DNA of 22,905 nt, taken from assembly GCA_017961965.1 (NCBI GenBank), contig JAGCWG010000490.1:1-22905 (forward strand), written 5' to 3'. The translations under genes were made by a program, and so were the position numbers. The first letter of the stretch is position 1, and each line of letters begins with the position of its first letter. The DNA comes from Bacteroidaceae bacterium (GTDB lineage Bacteria; Bacteroidota; Bacteroidia; Bacteroidales; Bacteroidaceae). Shown in pieces: positions 14,367 to 22,269 of the stretch. A model generated the notes under the pieces. That model saw only the letters and a list, made by a program, of their open reading frames with translations. It made no database searches and was not told the origin of the DNA.

Positions 14367-15118
14367 AACGATATCTGTATAACTACCAGACCATTGTCGA
14401 GTTCTCGGAAGCTGTGCCCATCCATGCGGTGATGCTGCGCTGTCAGCCTGTCAGCAATGCCTGTCAGACGGTGGAGCAGGAGCACTTGGTGGTGTCCACT
14501 GACTACTGGCTACAGGCAGGGCACGATGCGTTCTACAACCGCATCCTTTTCGGTGGTGCCACTGAACCGCATAAGACTTTCGCTTATGTAAGCACGGGCA
14601 TTGTGGCGACAGATACTTATCTCATCAAGTATCGCGGCGAAAACTTGTTCCTATTCAAGCAGCCTACAGCACTGACCACGGTCAAGGAAGCGGTGCTAAC
14701 GACACCTGACAATGTCATAGATGCAGCCTACGCTATTTGCAACTGGCTGTTTGAAAACATCGTTTATCAGCCTTTGTGCACCACCGTTGAGACCACAGCT
14801 GCCGAGGTGCTGGAACGGAGGAAGGGTGTATGTCAAGACTTCGCCCATCTCATGATTGCCCTCTGTCGCCAGCGAGGCATACCAGCCCGCTACGTCAATG
14901 GATTCCTGACGGGGGAGGGCGAGACCCATGCCTGGGTGGAGATATTTGACGGCTACAATTGGTTGGGGTTCGACCCTACCCACGGCCGATGCATCAGCGA
15001 TGGCTACGTTAAGTTGGCGCATGGTCGAGATGTTCGCGACTGTTCTGTCAGCCGCGGGCTCTACACAGGGCAAGCCGCCCAGCAAACCACGATTCACGTT
15101 ACACTGCAAGAAATATGA
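14363..15118 (+). CDS. Transglutaminase-like cysteine protease
   Basis: A 251-residue cytoplasmic protein of the bacterial transglutaminase-like family. An N-terminal beta-rich domain (about 1-100) precedes the papain-like core. The catalytic triad is complete: Cys157 in RKGVCQDFAH, His189 in GETHAWVE and Asp204 in LGFDPTHG. Bacterial proteins of this type are usually proteases or peptide hydrolases more than cross-linking enzymes. The GTG start at 14363 is set by the 4-base GTGA overlap with alpha-E; no in-frame ATG lies near. In the cluster it may cleave or transfer the amide bond made by the ATP-grasp enzyme. Confidence 0.9.
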   Translation: MKRYLYNYQTIVEFSEAVPIHAVMLRCQPVSNACQTVEQEHLVVSTDYWLQAGHDAFYNRILFGGATEPHKTFAYVSTGIVATDTYLIKYRGENLFLFKQPTALTTVKEAVLTTPDNVIDAAYAICNWLFENIVYQPLCTTVETTAAEVLERRKGVCQDFAHLMIALCRQRGIPARYVNGFLTGEGETHAWVEIFDGYNWLGFDPTHGRCISDGYVKLAHGRDVRDCSVSRGLYTGQAAQQTTIHVTLQEI

Positions 15119-16050
15119 TTAAGACAATAGTATCTACGGAACTTCCCATTGACGAGCAGTTCCGCATTCGCAAGAATGTCATTCAGAACGGACGGAATGA
15201 CGGTCTGCGCTTCTGTGTGGTGACAGGTACACACGGTGACGAACTGGAGGGTCAGATGGTGTGTTATGAACTGGCTCACATCGTCTCGGAACGTATCAGT
15301 TCTTTGGATGGCACTCTCGAGATCTATCCAGCCCTCAATCCACTGGGCATCGACACCATTCAGCGTGGCATTCCCAATTTCGACCTCGACATGAACCGTA
15401 TCTTCCCTGGTGATCCGCAGGGTACAATGGCGGAACAGACGGCGCATGCCATTATTGAGGACATCAAGGGGGCAGATATGGTGATTGACATTCACTCCAG
15501 CAATCTCTATTTGCGTGAGACGCCGCAGGTGCGCATCAATGTGCAGGACTCCAAGTGGCTGGTTCCCTTTGCAGAACGGCTGGGCATGGACTTTGTATGG
15601 GTGCATGGTGCTGCCACAGTGCTGGAGGCTACGCTGGCTCACTCACTCAATGCTACTGGCACTCCCTGTCTGGTGGTGGAGATGGGGGTCGGTCAGCGCA
15701 TCAACCACAAGATGTGCCGACAGCTCGTGGAGGGCATTCTGCATCTGATGCAGACGATGGGAATGTGGAAGGAAAGTCCTAAGGACAGATTGCCCCAACC
15801 GCTTGTTTGTGAAGGTGATCGTGTGACATTCCTCAATGCCGAGACCTCTGGTGTCTTCCTGACAGAATTGAAATGTGGCATCAATGTCAGCCGAGGACAA
15901 ACCATCGGCCAGATTGTTGATCCGCTTCGAGGTCGTGTGCTCAGTACGGTCAGTTCGCCCGTTGATGGCTATTTGTTCACCATACGTGCCTATCCCATCG
16001 TTTACGAAGGGTCGCTGATGGCACGAATCTTTAACACGGAAGAAGCATGA
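15115..16050 (+). CDS. AstE/aspartoacylase-like M14 deacylase, intact
   Basis: A 311-residue zinc hydrolase of the succinylglutamate desuccinylase / aspartoacylase branch of family M14, which removes an acyl group from an amino acid or peptide. The zinc ligands are His40 and Glu43 (GTHGDELEG) and His127 (VIDIHSS). The substrate-binding Asn94-Arg95 lie in DMNRIFPG, and the general base is Glu189 in CLVVEMG. A C-terminal barrel-sandwich domain (about 235-311) is typical of the family. All catalytic residues are present. It overlaps the transglutaminase gene by ATGA at 15115-15118 and the next paralogue by ATGA at 16047-16050. The substrate is not known; a product of the ATP-grasp ligase is the natural guess. 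Confidence 0.88.
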   Translation: MIKTIVSTELPIDEQFRIRKNVIQNGRNDGLRFCVVTGTHGDELEGQMVCYELAHIVSERISSLDGTLEIYPALNPLGIDTIQRGIPNFDLDMNRIFPGDPQGTMAEQTAHAIIEDIKGADMVIDIHSSNLYLRETPQVRINVQDSKWLVPFAERLGMDFVWVHGAATVLEATLAHSLNATGTPCLVVEMGVGQRINHKMCRQLVEGILHLMQTMGMWKESPKDRLPQPLVCEGDRVTFLNAETSGVFLTELKCGINVSRGQTIGQIVDPLRGRVLSTVSSPVDGYLFTIRAYPIVYEGSLMARIFNTEEA

Positions 16051-16976
16051 GAAAAGAGACAATATTTGAGATGACATCGCCCTGCCGTGACAATTTCCGC
16101 GTCAAGGGTTACCGCTTTGGAGAGGGCGAAAAGACATTGGCTATCGTGGGTGCCATGCGAGGTGATGAGGTGCAGCAACAATATATCTGCTCGCAGTTGG
16201 TGAATCGTCTGACAATACTTGAACAGCGTGGAGGCATAGCCGAAGGGAAAAGCATTCTGATCATCCCTTCGTGCAACCCGTTCTCGATGAACGTCAATCG
16301 GCGTTTCTGGGCAATGGACAACACCGACATCAATCGCATGTTCCCTGGTTACGACCAAGGTGAGACGACACAGCGTATTGCCTCCGCAGTTTTTTCGGCC
16401 CTCAACGGCTTCGAGTACGGCATACAGTTGGCCAGCTACTATGTGCCTGGCGACTTCATCCCCCATGTGCGGATGCTGCAAACAGGCTATGAGGATGTAG
16501 AGACCGCGCGCCTTTTCGGCATGAAATACGTCACAACCTACCAACCGCGTCCCTTCGACACCACTCTGCTCAATTATAACTGGCAATTATGGAGCACCAA
16601 GGCGTTCTCCGTCTATGCTGGACAGACCGATAGGATTGATCTGAACACCAGCGGCGAGACCATCGACGCCATCTTCCGCATGATGACGCGGACGGGCATC
16701 ATCAATTACGGCTCTCTTGGTGCTGCCTATGAATCTATTTGCATCGACGAGGCAAGTCTCCAGCATATCAAGGCACGTCATGCGGGCATCTTCTATCGTC
16801 TGGTGGATGCAGGCAGCCGCGTTGCTTCAGGTGAATCGCTTGCCCACATTATCGACCCGTACAACGGTCAAATCCTCAGCGACATCAAGGCAACAGCCGA
16901 AGGCACAGTGTTCTTTGCCCACCACCGTCCTGTGGTGTTCCAAAACGCCTTGCTTTTCATGATACATGTGATATGA
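16047..16976 (+). CDS. AstE/aspartoacylase-like paralogue, probable pseudoenzyme
   Basis: A 309-residue paralogue of the preceding protein with the same fold order, including TDINRMFPG (93-101) and the C-terminal barrel-sandwich domain (about 240-309). The active site is changed. The first zinc histidine is Arg38 (GAMRGDE), the second is Gln127 (YGIQLAS), and the general base glutamate is replaced by Tyr190 in FSVYAGQ. Only the glutamate ligand (Glu41) and the Asn96-Arg97 pair remain. The reading frame is intact and translationally coupled on both sides, so this is not simple decay. I infer a substrate-binding or regulatory partner, possibly a heterodimer with the intact paralogue. A different chemistry without zinc is an alternative. 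Confidence 0.83.
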   Translation: MRKETIFEMTSPCRDNFRVKGYRFGEGEKTLAIVGAMRGDEVQQQYICSQLVNRLTILEQRGGIAEGKSILIIPSCNPFSMNVNRRFWAMDNTDINRMFPGYDQGETTQRIASAVFSALNGFEYGIQLASYYVPGDFIPHVRMLQTGYEDVETARLFGMKYVTTYQPRPFDTTLLNYNWQLWSTKAFSVYAGQTDRIDLNTSGETIDAIFRMMTRTGIINYGSLGAAYESICIDEASLQHIKARHAGIFYRLVDAGSRVASGESLAHIIDPYNGQILSDIKATAEGTVFFAHHRPVVFQNALLFMIHVI

Positions 16977-17695
16977 TGAACGAACAGCCAAAGATAAATC
17001 TTCTCTTATGCGACACATTCCCAGAGCAATTGCCGCCAAACATTCCCTCGTATGCATCCATGTTCGGGGATTTGTTCCATTCTGTCAGCGAATCTGTTGT
17101 ATTTGAAGTCTTTCATGTCATGAAAGGTGTCTTCCCTCCTAAATTGAACCAGGAGGAACTATACCTGATAACGGGAAGCAACAGTTCTGTTTACGACAAA
17201 GAACCTTGGATTCTTGAGTTGCTACAGTGGATTAGGAATGCAGCGACGCTTCACATCAAGCTGGTCGGCATATGTTTCGGTCATCAAGCCATAGCACAGG
17301 CATTAGGCGGCAATGTACAGCGATATGCGGGAGGATGGGGTGTTGGCATTCGGGAGTCCTTCATTCTAGATGGAGTCATGCGCCCCTATTTTTCTGACGG
17401 TTATCTCCGCCTCTTGTATAACCATCATGATCAAGTATCCAAGCTTCCTGCTGATGCCGTCATCATAGCCCAAAGCTCATTTTGTCAATACGAAGGGTTC
17501 CGAATAGGGAATTACATCCTGACTTTTCAGGGTCATCCTGAATACACACCTGAATACGAACTGTATTTGCTCAACAATCATGCTCAGCACGAAGATGAAG
17601 AAGTCAAGAAGGAGGCGGTATTATCCATTAAGAACTTGAGACATCAAGGTACTGTAATCACACAATTCGTCATCCATTTTTACCATCTCGAATAG
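16973..17695 (+). CDS. Class I glutamine amidotransferase-like hydrolase
   Basis: A 240-residue single-domain class I amidotransferase fold. The nucleophile elbow is GICFGHQ with Cys101; the His-Glu pair is His188 and Glu190 in TFQGHPEY. LITGSNSSVYD (65-75) is the usual oxyanion-side segment. There is no synthetase domain, and no ammonia-accepting partner is encoded nearby except the ATP-grasp ligase. Stand-alone members of this fold include gamma-glutamyl peptidases, so it may cleave a gamma-glutamyl amide instead of feeding ammonia. It overlaps the preceding gene by ATGA at 16973-16976 (a second ATG at 16976 is possible). The base composition appears more AT-rich than that of the five genes before it, which may mean a separate origin. 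Confidence 0.85.
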   Translation: MMNEQPKINLLLCDTFPEQLPPNIPSYASMFGDLFHSVSESVVFEVFHVMKGVFPPKLNQEELYLITGSNSSVYDKEPWILELLQWIRNAATLHIKLVGICFGHQAIAQALGGNVQRYAGGWGVGIRESFILDGVMRPYFSDGYLRLLYNHHDQVSKLPADAVIIAQSSFCQYEGFRIGNYILTFQGHPEYTPEYELYLLNNHAQHEDEEVKKEAVLSIKNLRHQGTVITQFVIHFYHLE

Positions 17696-17702
17696 TGTCC
17701 AA

Positions 17703-17733
17703 AGGGTGTGTCAAAATAGGCACACCCTCTTTT
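17703..17733 (+). terminator. Terminator of the six-gene cluster
   Basis: AGGGTGTG (17703-17710) pairs with CACACCCT (17721-17728) around a 10-base loop and is followed by CTTTTGTTG. It starts 7 bases after the amidotransferase stop codon. Confidence 0.75.
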
Positions 17734-17782
17734 GTTGTTGGAAGGTAAACAAATCCCAGAGTAAGCTCAAAGTAATGGTGGA

Positions 17783-17812
17783 TTTGTTACTTGAATCTTA
17801 GATATACTTTTG
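17783..17812 (+). promoter_or_regulatory. Promoter-like pair pointing against the yqaA-type gene
   Basis: TTTG (17783-17786) and TACTTTTG (17805-17812) are 18 bases apart on the plus strand. No plus-strand gene follows, and transcription would run antisense through the 3' end of the YqaA-like gene. It may be a chance match or drive an antisense RNA. Confidence 0.35.
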
Positions 17813-17842
17813 TAATTCTTGTGAAGAAAAACGAACATCTGT

Positions 17843-18298
17843 TTACACGATAGCCTTGACAGACAAAACCACGAGTATGTAACGGGCAAATTTGCCGATG
17901 AAGGAGAATAGGGTCACGCCCCACACATTCGCTCTGAGGATGCCGAGTGCTATGGCTATGGCTGAACCGAAGATTGGGAGGAAGGTGAACATGGCTATCC
18001 ACGAACCTTTGTTCTCAACATAGTTTTTTGTCTTTACAAGACGTTTTTCCTTTATCCTCATCCACTTGGAGATGGTTTGCACGTCCCATATTCGTCCTAT
18101 GTAATAGTTGAATATAGTACCTGCCACATTGCCTATCGTTCCGCTGATAACAGTAATCCATGGATCCATGGATGTGGTGGCAATGAGGGCTGCCATAACG
18201 ACCTCAGAATTGAATGGAACGAATGTACCAGCAAGGAAAGCAGCAAGACACATTCCTATATAACCGTAATTGATAAAAAATTCGTTGAGTGACTCCAT
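17843..18298 (-). CDS. YqaA/DedA-type VTT membrane protein
   Basis: A 151-residue polytopic inner-membrane protein of the small YqaA branch of the DedA (VTT, SNARE-associated) family. The motif AGTFVPFNSEVVMAAL (23-38) is the family's conserved re-entrant segment, with Glu32. GTIGNVAGTIFNYYIGR (53-69) and the second re-entrant half around FLPIFGSAIAIALGILRAN complete the domain. Larger DedA proteins flip lipids or carry membrane-potential phenotypes; YqaA-type proteins are uncharacterised. Its ATG lies directly after the stop of the upstream membrane gene, so they are co-transcribed. Confidence 0.82.
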   Translation of the reverse strand: MESLNEFFINYGYIGMCLAAFLAGTFVPFNSEVVMAALIATTSMDPWITVISGTIGNVAGTIFNYYIGRIWDVQTISKWMRIKEKRLVKTKNYVENKGSWIAMFTFLPIFGSAIAIALGILRANVWGVTLFSFIGKFARYILVVLSVKAIV

Positions 18299-18299
18299 G

Positions 18300-19283
18300 T
18301 TACATGTTTATTGATAAGGCAATAATAATTATTGCAACGATGATATTCAAGATAAAAAGATTGTTTGCAAACTTATTGTCGCAGACAACCCAAAATCTAC
18401 CGCCCATAACTGCTGTATCAATGATAAGTAAACCAAGGAACAAGTTGAAGCATTGAGGCATAAGGAACAACATTGCCGCAATGATGAATCCATGCAGTGT
18501 AACTATTTCAAAGATTGAACGTTGACGAAGCTTATCCTGTGACTTTGTAAAGATAAAGTGTATTGCTCCCAAAAGGAATGAGAAAGCAACCAACACACCT
18601 GCCGCAACCTGACTTTCCTTTAATATGGATGAACTTGGCATTATTATGTCGGAAGCCTTCACAAAAAAGTCAATGAAGATGTCTATTCTGTCATTAAGCA
18701 CGGCAAAGGCAAAGAAGAACCAATAAGGAGTGACAAGAGCAATCAGGGATGCTACCACGCCCTTGAAATCGAGAGCACTCAGCTTTGCCTGAAATAGCCA
18801 CAGAGGTATGACGTACACCAACATCTTAGGGCACACCAATGAAGCGAGTGACAAAAAGAAATGGGTGGAGAAACTCAATGCCGGCGATGTCTTCTGATAC
18901 GAGGAGAAGAGGTACAAGTAAGAGAAGAGTGAAGCCAGCATCACGAGGTGCGCTGGTTGGAACTTATGAAGACACAGGCACACACCCATAAGCATGGCAA
19001 GCATTGTACTCAACATTCGTGAACTCACACGAAGCAGTACAAGCGTATTACTGAACTCAACCATTGCATAGATGAGAACAGAAGTTATGGTGAGTCCTAT
19101 TATGTTACCAAGGAATCCTTTTTGGATGCCTTCTGGAAGCAAGTACCACAATCCATGGTCAGGCAATGCCAATATTACCATGTCCTTTGTAGGAGCAAAC
19201 AACCATATCACTATTGACACCAGACAAATGGCTGGAAGAGAAAATGGGTTCTTGCTTATTATGCTTTGAATTGATGATTGCAC
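18300..19283 (-). CDS. Multi-span membrane protein of unknown function
   Basis: A 327-residue protein with about nine or ten hydrophobic segments, including near residues 15-30, 60-78, 88-106, 113-127, 140-165, 176-195, 230-250, 265-285 and 305-325. It resembles hypothetical membrane proteins of Bacteroidales (DUF6427-like in general look), but I cannot confirm the family and see no catalytic motif. No signal peptide. It is the first gene of a unit with the YqaA-like protein. TATCTTTA at 19334-19341 (minus strand) may be its -7 box, but no -33 element lies at the right distance. Confidence 0.7.
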   Translation of the reverse strand: MQSSIQSIISKNPFSLPAICLVSIVIWLFAPTKDMVILALPDHGLWYLLPEGIQKGFLGNIIGLTITSVLIYAMVEFSNTLVLLRVSSRMLSTMLAMLMGVCLCLHKFQPAHLVMLASLFSYLYLFSSYQKTSPALSFSTHFFLSLASLVCPKMLVYVIPLWLFQAKLSALDFKGVVASLIALVTPYWFFFAFAVLNDRIDIFIDFFVKASDIIMPSSSILKESQVAAGVLVAFSFLLGAIHFIFTKSQDKLRQRSIFEIVTLHGFIIAAMLFLMPQCFNLFLGLLIIDTAVMGGRFWVVCDNKFANNLFILNIIVAIIIIALSINM

Positions 19284-19459
19284 AAGAAAAAAATTTATTG
19301 AAGTGAATTGGAGTAAAAGGAAGTTAAAAGGAGTAAAGATACGAATGTCATTTCCGCCAATTACCTTTCATTTCACTTACCTAATACTACTTGTAAGTAC
19401 AAAAAATGTTAAACTGCTGCAAAGTTACATATTTTTTTGTTTTCAAGTTGATAATCATA

Positions 19460-19490
19460 TTGGGTAATCGAAATATTTTTTGTACTTTTG
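19460..19490 (+). promoter_or_regulatory. Promoter of miaB
   Basis: TTG (19460-19462) and TACTTTTG (19483-19490) are 20 bases apart, followed by the miaB ATG about 28 bases downstream. It is divergent from the membrane-protein gene. Confidence 0.65.
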
Positions 19491-19518
19491 TGGCGATTTT
19501 ATGATATATCATTAATTA

Positions 19519-20829
19519 ATGAAGAAACTTTTTATTGAAACTTACGGCTGCCAGATGAATGTGGCAGACAGTGAGGTCATTGCGTCTGTCATGAAAATGG
19601 CAGATTACGAAACCTGTCAGTCGATTGATGAGGCGGATGCTGTATTGCTCAACACCTGCTCTGTTCGCGATAATGCTGAACAGAAGATTTTCAACCGTCT
19701 TGAGACTCTTCATACCATGCAGAAGAAGGGACACAAGATGATTATCGGTGTAGTGGGTTGTATGGCTGAGCGCGTGAAGGATGATTTGATCGAAAATCAT
19801 CATGTCAATCTCGTGGCAGGACCAGACTCATACCTTACGCTTCCTGAACTCTTTGCAGCGGCAGAGGTGGGAGAAAAGGCAATAAACATTGAACTTTCGA
19901 CTACAGAGACATACAAGGATGTCATTCCTGAGCGTATCTGCGGACCACAGGTGTCAGGATTTGTCAGCATCATGCGTGGATGCAACAACTTCTGCCACTA
20001 CTGCATCGTGCCTTACACTCGTGGACGTGAGCGAAGCCGTGAGGTAGAGAGCATACTCAACGAGGTGAAGGACCTGAAGGATCGTGGATACAAGGAGGTT
20101 ACGCTCCTTGGTCAGAACGTGAACAGCTACCAATATGAGGAAGTGGGATTCCCACAGCTCCTTGCCCTTGTGGCAGAGAGTGCACCTGAAATGCGTATCC
20201 GTTTCACGACGAGTCACCCTAAGGACATGAGTGATGAGACACTTGAGGTGATAGCAAGTCATCCGAATATCTGTCGTCACATTCATCTTCCTGTACAGAG
20301 CGGTAGTGACCGCATACTCAAGTTGATGAATAGAAAATATACCCGTGAGTGGTATCTCGGTCGTGTGGCTGCCATCAAGCGTATCATACCTGACTGCGGT
20401 CTTACGACAGATATCTTCGTGGGGTATCATTCTGAGACAGAAGAGGACCATCAGATGTCACTCTCACTCATGAGGGAGTGCGGATATGATTCTGCCTTCA
20501 TGTTCAAGTATTCTGAGCGTCCAGGTACATACGCATCAAAGCACTTGCCTGACGACGTGCCAGAGGATGTGAAGATTGCACGTCTCAACGAGATGATTGC
20601 ACTCCAGAACGAGCTTTCGGCAGAGAGCTACCGCAAGGATATTGGCAAGACATTCGAGGTTCTCGTAGAGGGATTCAGCAAGCGTTCACGTGAGCAACTC
20701 TTCGGACGCACACAGCAGAACAAGGTTGTGGTGTTCGACAAGGGTAATCATCATATAGGCGACTTCGTAAAAGTAAGAATCACCGAATCAAGTTCGGCAA
20801 CACTCAAAGGTGAAGAAGTATATGAGTAA
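19519..20829 (+). CDS. miaB: tRNA methylthiotransferase MiaB
   Basis: A 436-residue radical-SAM methylthiotransferase that turns i6A37 into ms2i6A37 in tRNAs reading UNN codons. The N-terminal UPF0004 domain holds the cysteines of the auxiliary cluster, Cys11 (TYGCQMN), Cys47 (NTCSVR) and Cys81 (VGCMAER). The radical-SAM cluster is Cys155, Cys159 and Cys162 in RGCNNFCHYC. HLPVQSGSDRIL, a hallmark of the family, lies near 258-269, and a TRAM RNA-binding domain takes up about residues 370-436. Length and order are standard. Its end overlaps the start of ftsX by 8 bases. Confidence 0.96.
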   Translation: MKKLFIETYGCQMNVADSEVIASVMKMADYETCQSIDEADAVLLNTCSVRDNAEQKIFNRLETLHTMQKKGHKMIIGVVGCMAERVKDDLIENHHVNLVAGPDSYLTLPELFAAAEVGEKAINIELSTTETYKDVIPERICGPQVSGFVSIMRGCNNFCHYCIVPYTRGRERSREVESILNEVKDLKDRGYKEVTLLGQNVNSYQYEEVGFPQLLALVAESAPEMRIRFTTSHPKDMSDETLEVIASHPNICRHIHLPVQSGSDRILKLMNRKYTREWYLGRVAAIKRIIPDCGLTTDIFVGYHSETEEDHQMSLSLMRECGYDSAFMFKYSERPGTYASKHLPDDVPEDVKIARLNEMIALQNELSAESYRKDIGKTFEVLVEGFSKRSREQLFGRTQQNKVVVFDKGNHHIGDFVKVRITESSSATLKGEEVYE

Positions 20830-21691
20830 GAAATCATCACACCTTGTAGGTACACAATTTGTGACTACCACAATAAGTACCACACTCGTGCTCGTAATGC
20901 TCGGTACCATCGTACTTTTCATGCTTACGGCACGCAACCTGTCCAACTATGTTCGTGAAAACATCACGGTTCAGGTTCTCATAAGCGACGACTTGAACAA
21001 CGAGCAGATATCCAAGTTGCAGAAGCAGTTTAAGAAGGCAAAGTATGTCAAGTCAATCGACTACGTGTCACGTGAAGATGCTGTAAAGGAGGTAAGCGAA
21101 GAGATGGGTACCGACCCTACTGAGTTCCTCGGATACAATCCGTTTACGGCTTCATTCGAGATTAAGGTGAATGCCGAATACGGCAATCCTGACAGCCTCC
21201 GTCATGTGGCTTACGACATCAAGAAGAATCAGGCTGTGGTGGACGTGACTTATCCGAAGGATTTCGTCAAGTCACTCAACGAGAACATACAGAAGGTGAG
21301 CATCATCCTGCTTATCATAGCAGCACTCTTCTCATACATCTCGTTTGCTCTCATCAACAATACGGTTCGTCTCACAATCTTCTCACGTCGCTTTATCATC
21401 AACACGATGAAGCTCGTAGGTGCAAGCTGGGGATTCATCCGACGACCATTCCTCAAGCAAGGTATGGTACTCGGACTTACATCTGCCGTAATAGCTGATG
21501 CCGTGATATTCCTTGGAGTGAACCGTGTACAGGCCTTTGAACCTGCTCTTGCTTCAATCATAGACATGGAGGTGTTTGCCATCGTAAGCGCAGCCGTATT
21601 TGCATTCGGTATCATTATAACACTCGTATGTATCTACGCTTCGCTCAACAAGTTCCTCCGTATGAGCAGCAACGATTTGTACTATGTGTAA
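20822..21691 (+). CDS. ftsX: Cell division protein FtsX
   Basis: A 289-residue FtsX, the membrane partner of the FtsE ATPase, which controls peptidoglycan hydrolases at the septum. Transmembrane segments lie at about 16-36, 159-179, 214-232 and 250-272. The extracytoplasmic domain sits between the first two (about 40-155). NNTVRLTIFSRRFIINTMKLVGA after the second segment is the typical cytoplasmic loop. ATG at 20822 is preferred to a GTG 12 bases upstream. The gene overlaps miaB by 8 bases. FtsE is not encoded in the window, as is common in Bacteroidota where ftsE lies elsewhere. Confidence 0.9.
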   Translation: MSKKSSHLVGTQFVTTTISTTLVLVMLGTIVLFMLTARNLSNYVRENITVQVLISDDLNNEQISKLQKQFKKAKYVKSIDYVSREDAVKEVSEEMGTDPTEFLGYNPFTASFEIKVNAEYGNPDSLRHVAYDIKKNQAVVDVTYPKDFVKSLNENIQKVSIILLIIAALFSYISFALINNTVRLTIFSRRFIINTMKLVGASWGFIRRPFLKQGMVLGLTSAVIADAVIFLGVNRVQAFEPALASIIDMEVFAIVSAAVFAFGIIITLVCIYASLNKFLRMSSNDLYYV

Positions 21692-22035
21692 ATAACTTGG
21701 GAGTTAACTTCGTGGAGTTAAAAAGGAGTTATAAAGGTAGTTAAAAAGACGAATGACCGTTCGCGTATTAGTTGTAAAACGAAAATCCGGAAAATTTTAG
21801 AAAATTGTTTCTCTTTTGTTTTACCTCCCTTCGGTCAGTGAGAGAAGTTACTTGTTTTTACTTCCCTACAGTCTGTGAGACCGCTTCGCCCAGTTCTGAT
21901 TATTGGCGTACATGGCGCACATAAATGAATGAACCTGCGTTTTTAGAAATAGAGTATCGTCTCTTTAACTTCATTTTATCTCCCCCAATAACTACTCTAT
22001 AACTACTTTGAGTAATTTGAAATAATAAAAGAAAT
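21692..22035. other. Intergenic region between ftsX and the DUF3098 gene
   Basis: No gene is seen in 344 bases. It begins with GGAGTTAA-type words repeated about four times (21698-21750). An imperfect direct repeat, CTCCCTTCGGTCAGTGAGAG and a TTCCCTACAGTCTGTGAGAC copy, falls at about 21825-21885. TACTTTG at 22004-22010 may be a weak -7 box for the next gene. Confidence 0.4.
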
Positions 22036-22266
22036 ATGAACAACAACAATTTTGCATTCAGCAAGATTAACTACATCCTTCTTGCTGTAGGAATAGTAAT
22101 CATCCTTGCAGGATTCTATCTCATGTCGGGTGACAGCACAACAGAAGCTGCCTTCAACCCTGACATATTCAGCGACACACGCATCAAGGTGGCACCTATG
22201 GTAAGCCTCTTTGGATTTATCTTCATCATCGTGGCTATTCTTTGGCCAAGCAAAAAAGGCGAATAA
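22036..22266 (+). CDS. DUF3098 small membrane protein
   Basis: A 76-residue protein with two transmembrane helices (about 12-30 and 53-70) joined by a short loop, matching the DUF3098 family. The fixed position between ftsX and uppP in Bacteroidota suggests a link to envelope growth or division, but no function is known. The stop lies 3 bases before the uppP ATG. Confidence 0.85.
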   Translation: MNNNNFAFSKINYILLAVGIVIILAGFYLMSGDSTTEAAFNPDIFSDTRIKVAPMVSLFGFIFIIVAILWPSKKGE

Positions 22267-22269
22267 GAT

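Noticed and set aside
15094..16586. Long minus-strand frames opposite the M14 genes
   Set aside because: They come from the higher GC content of the true genes; the plus-strand proteins have full family motifs.
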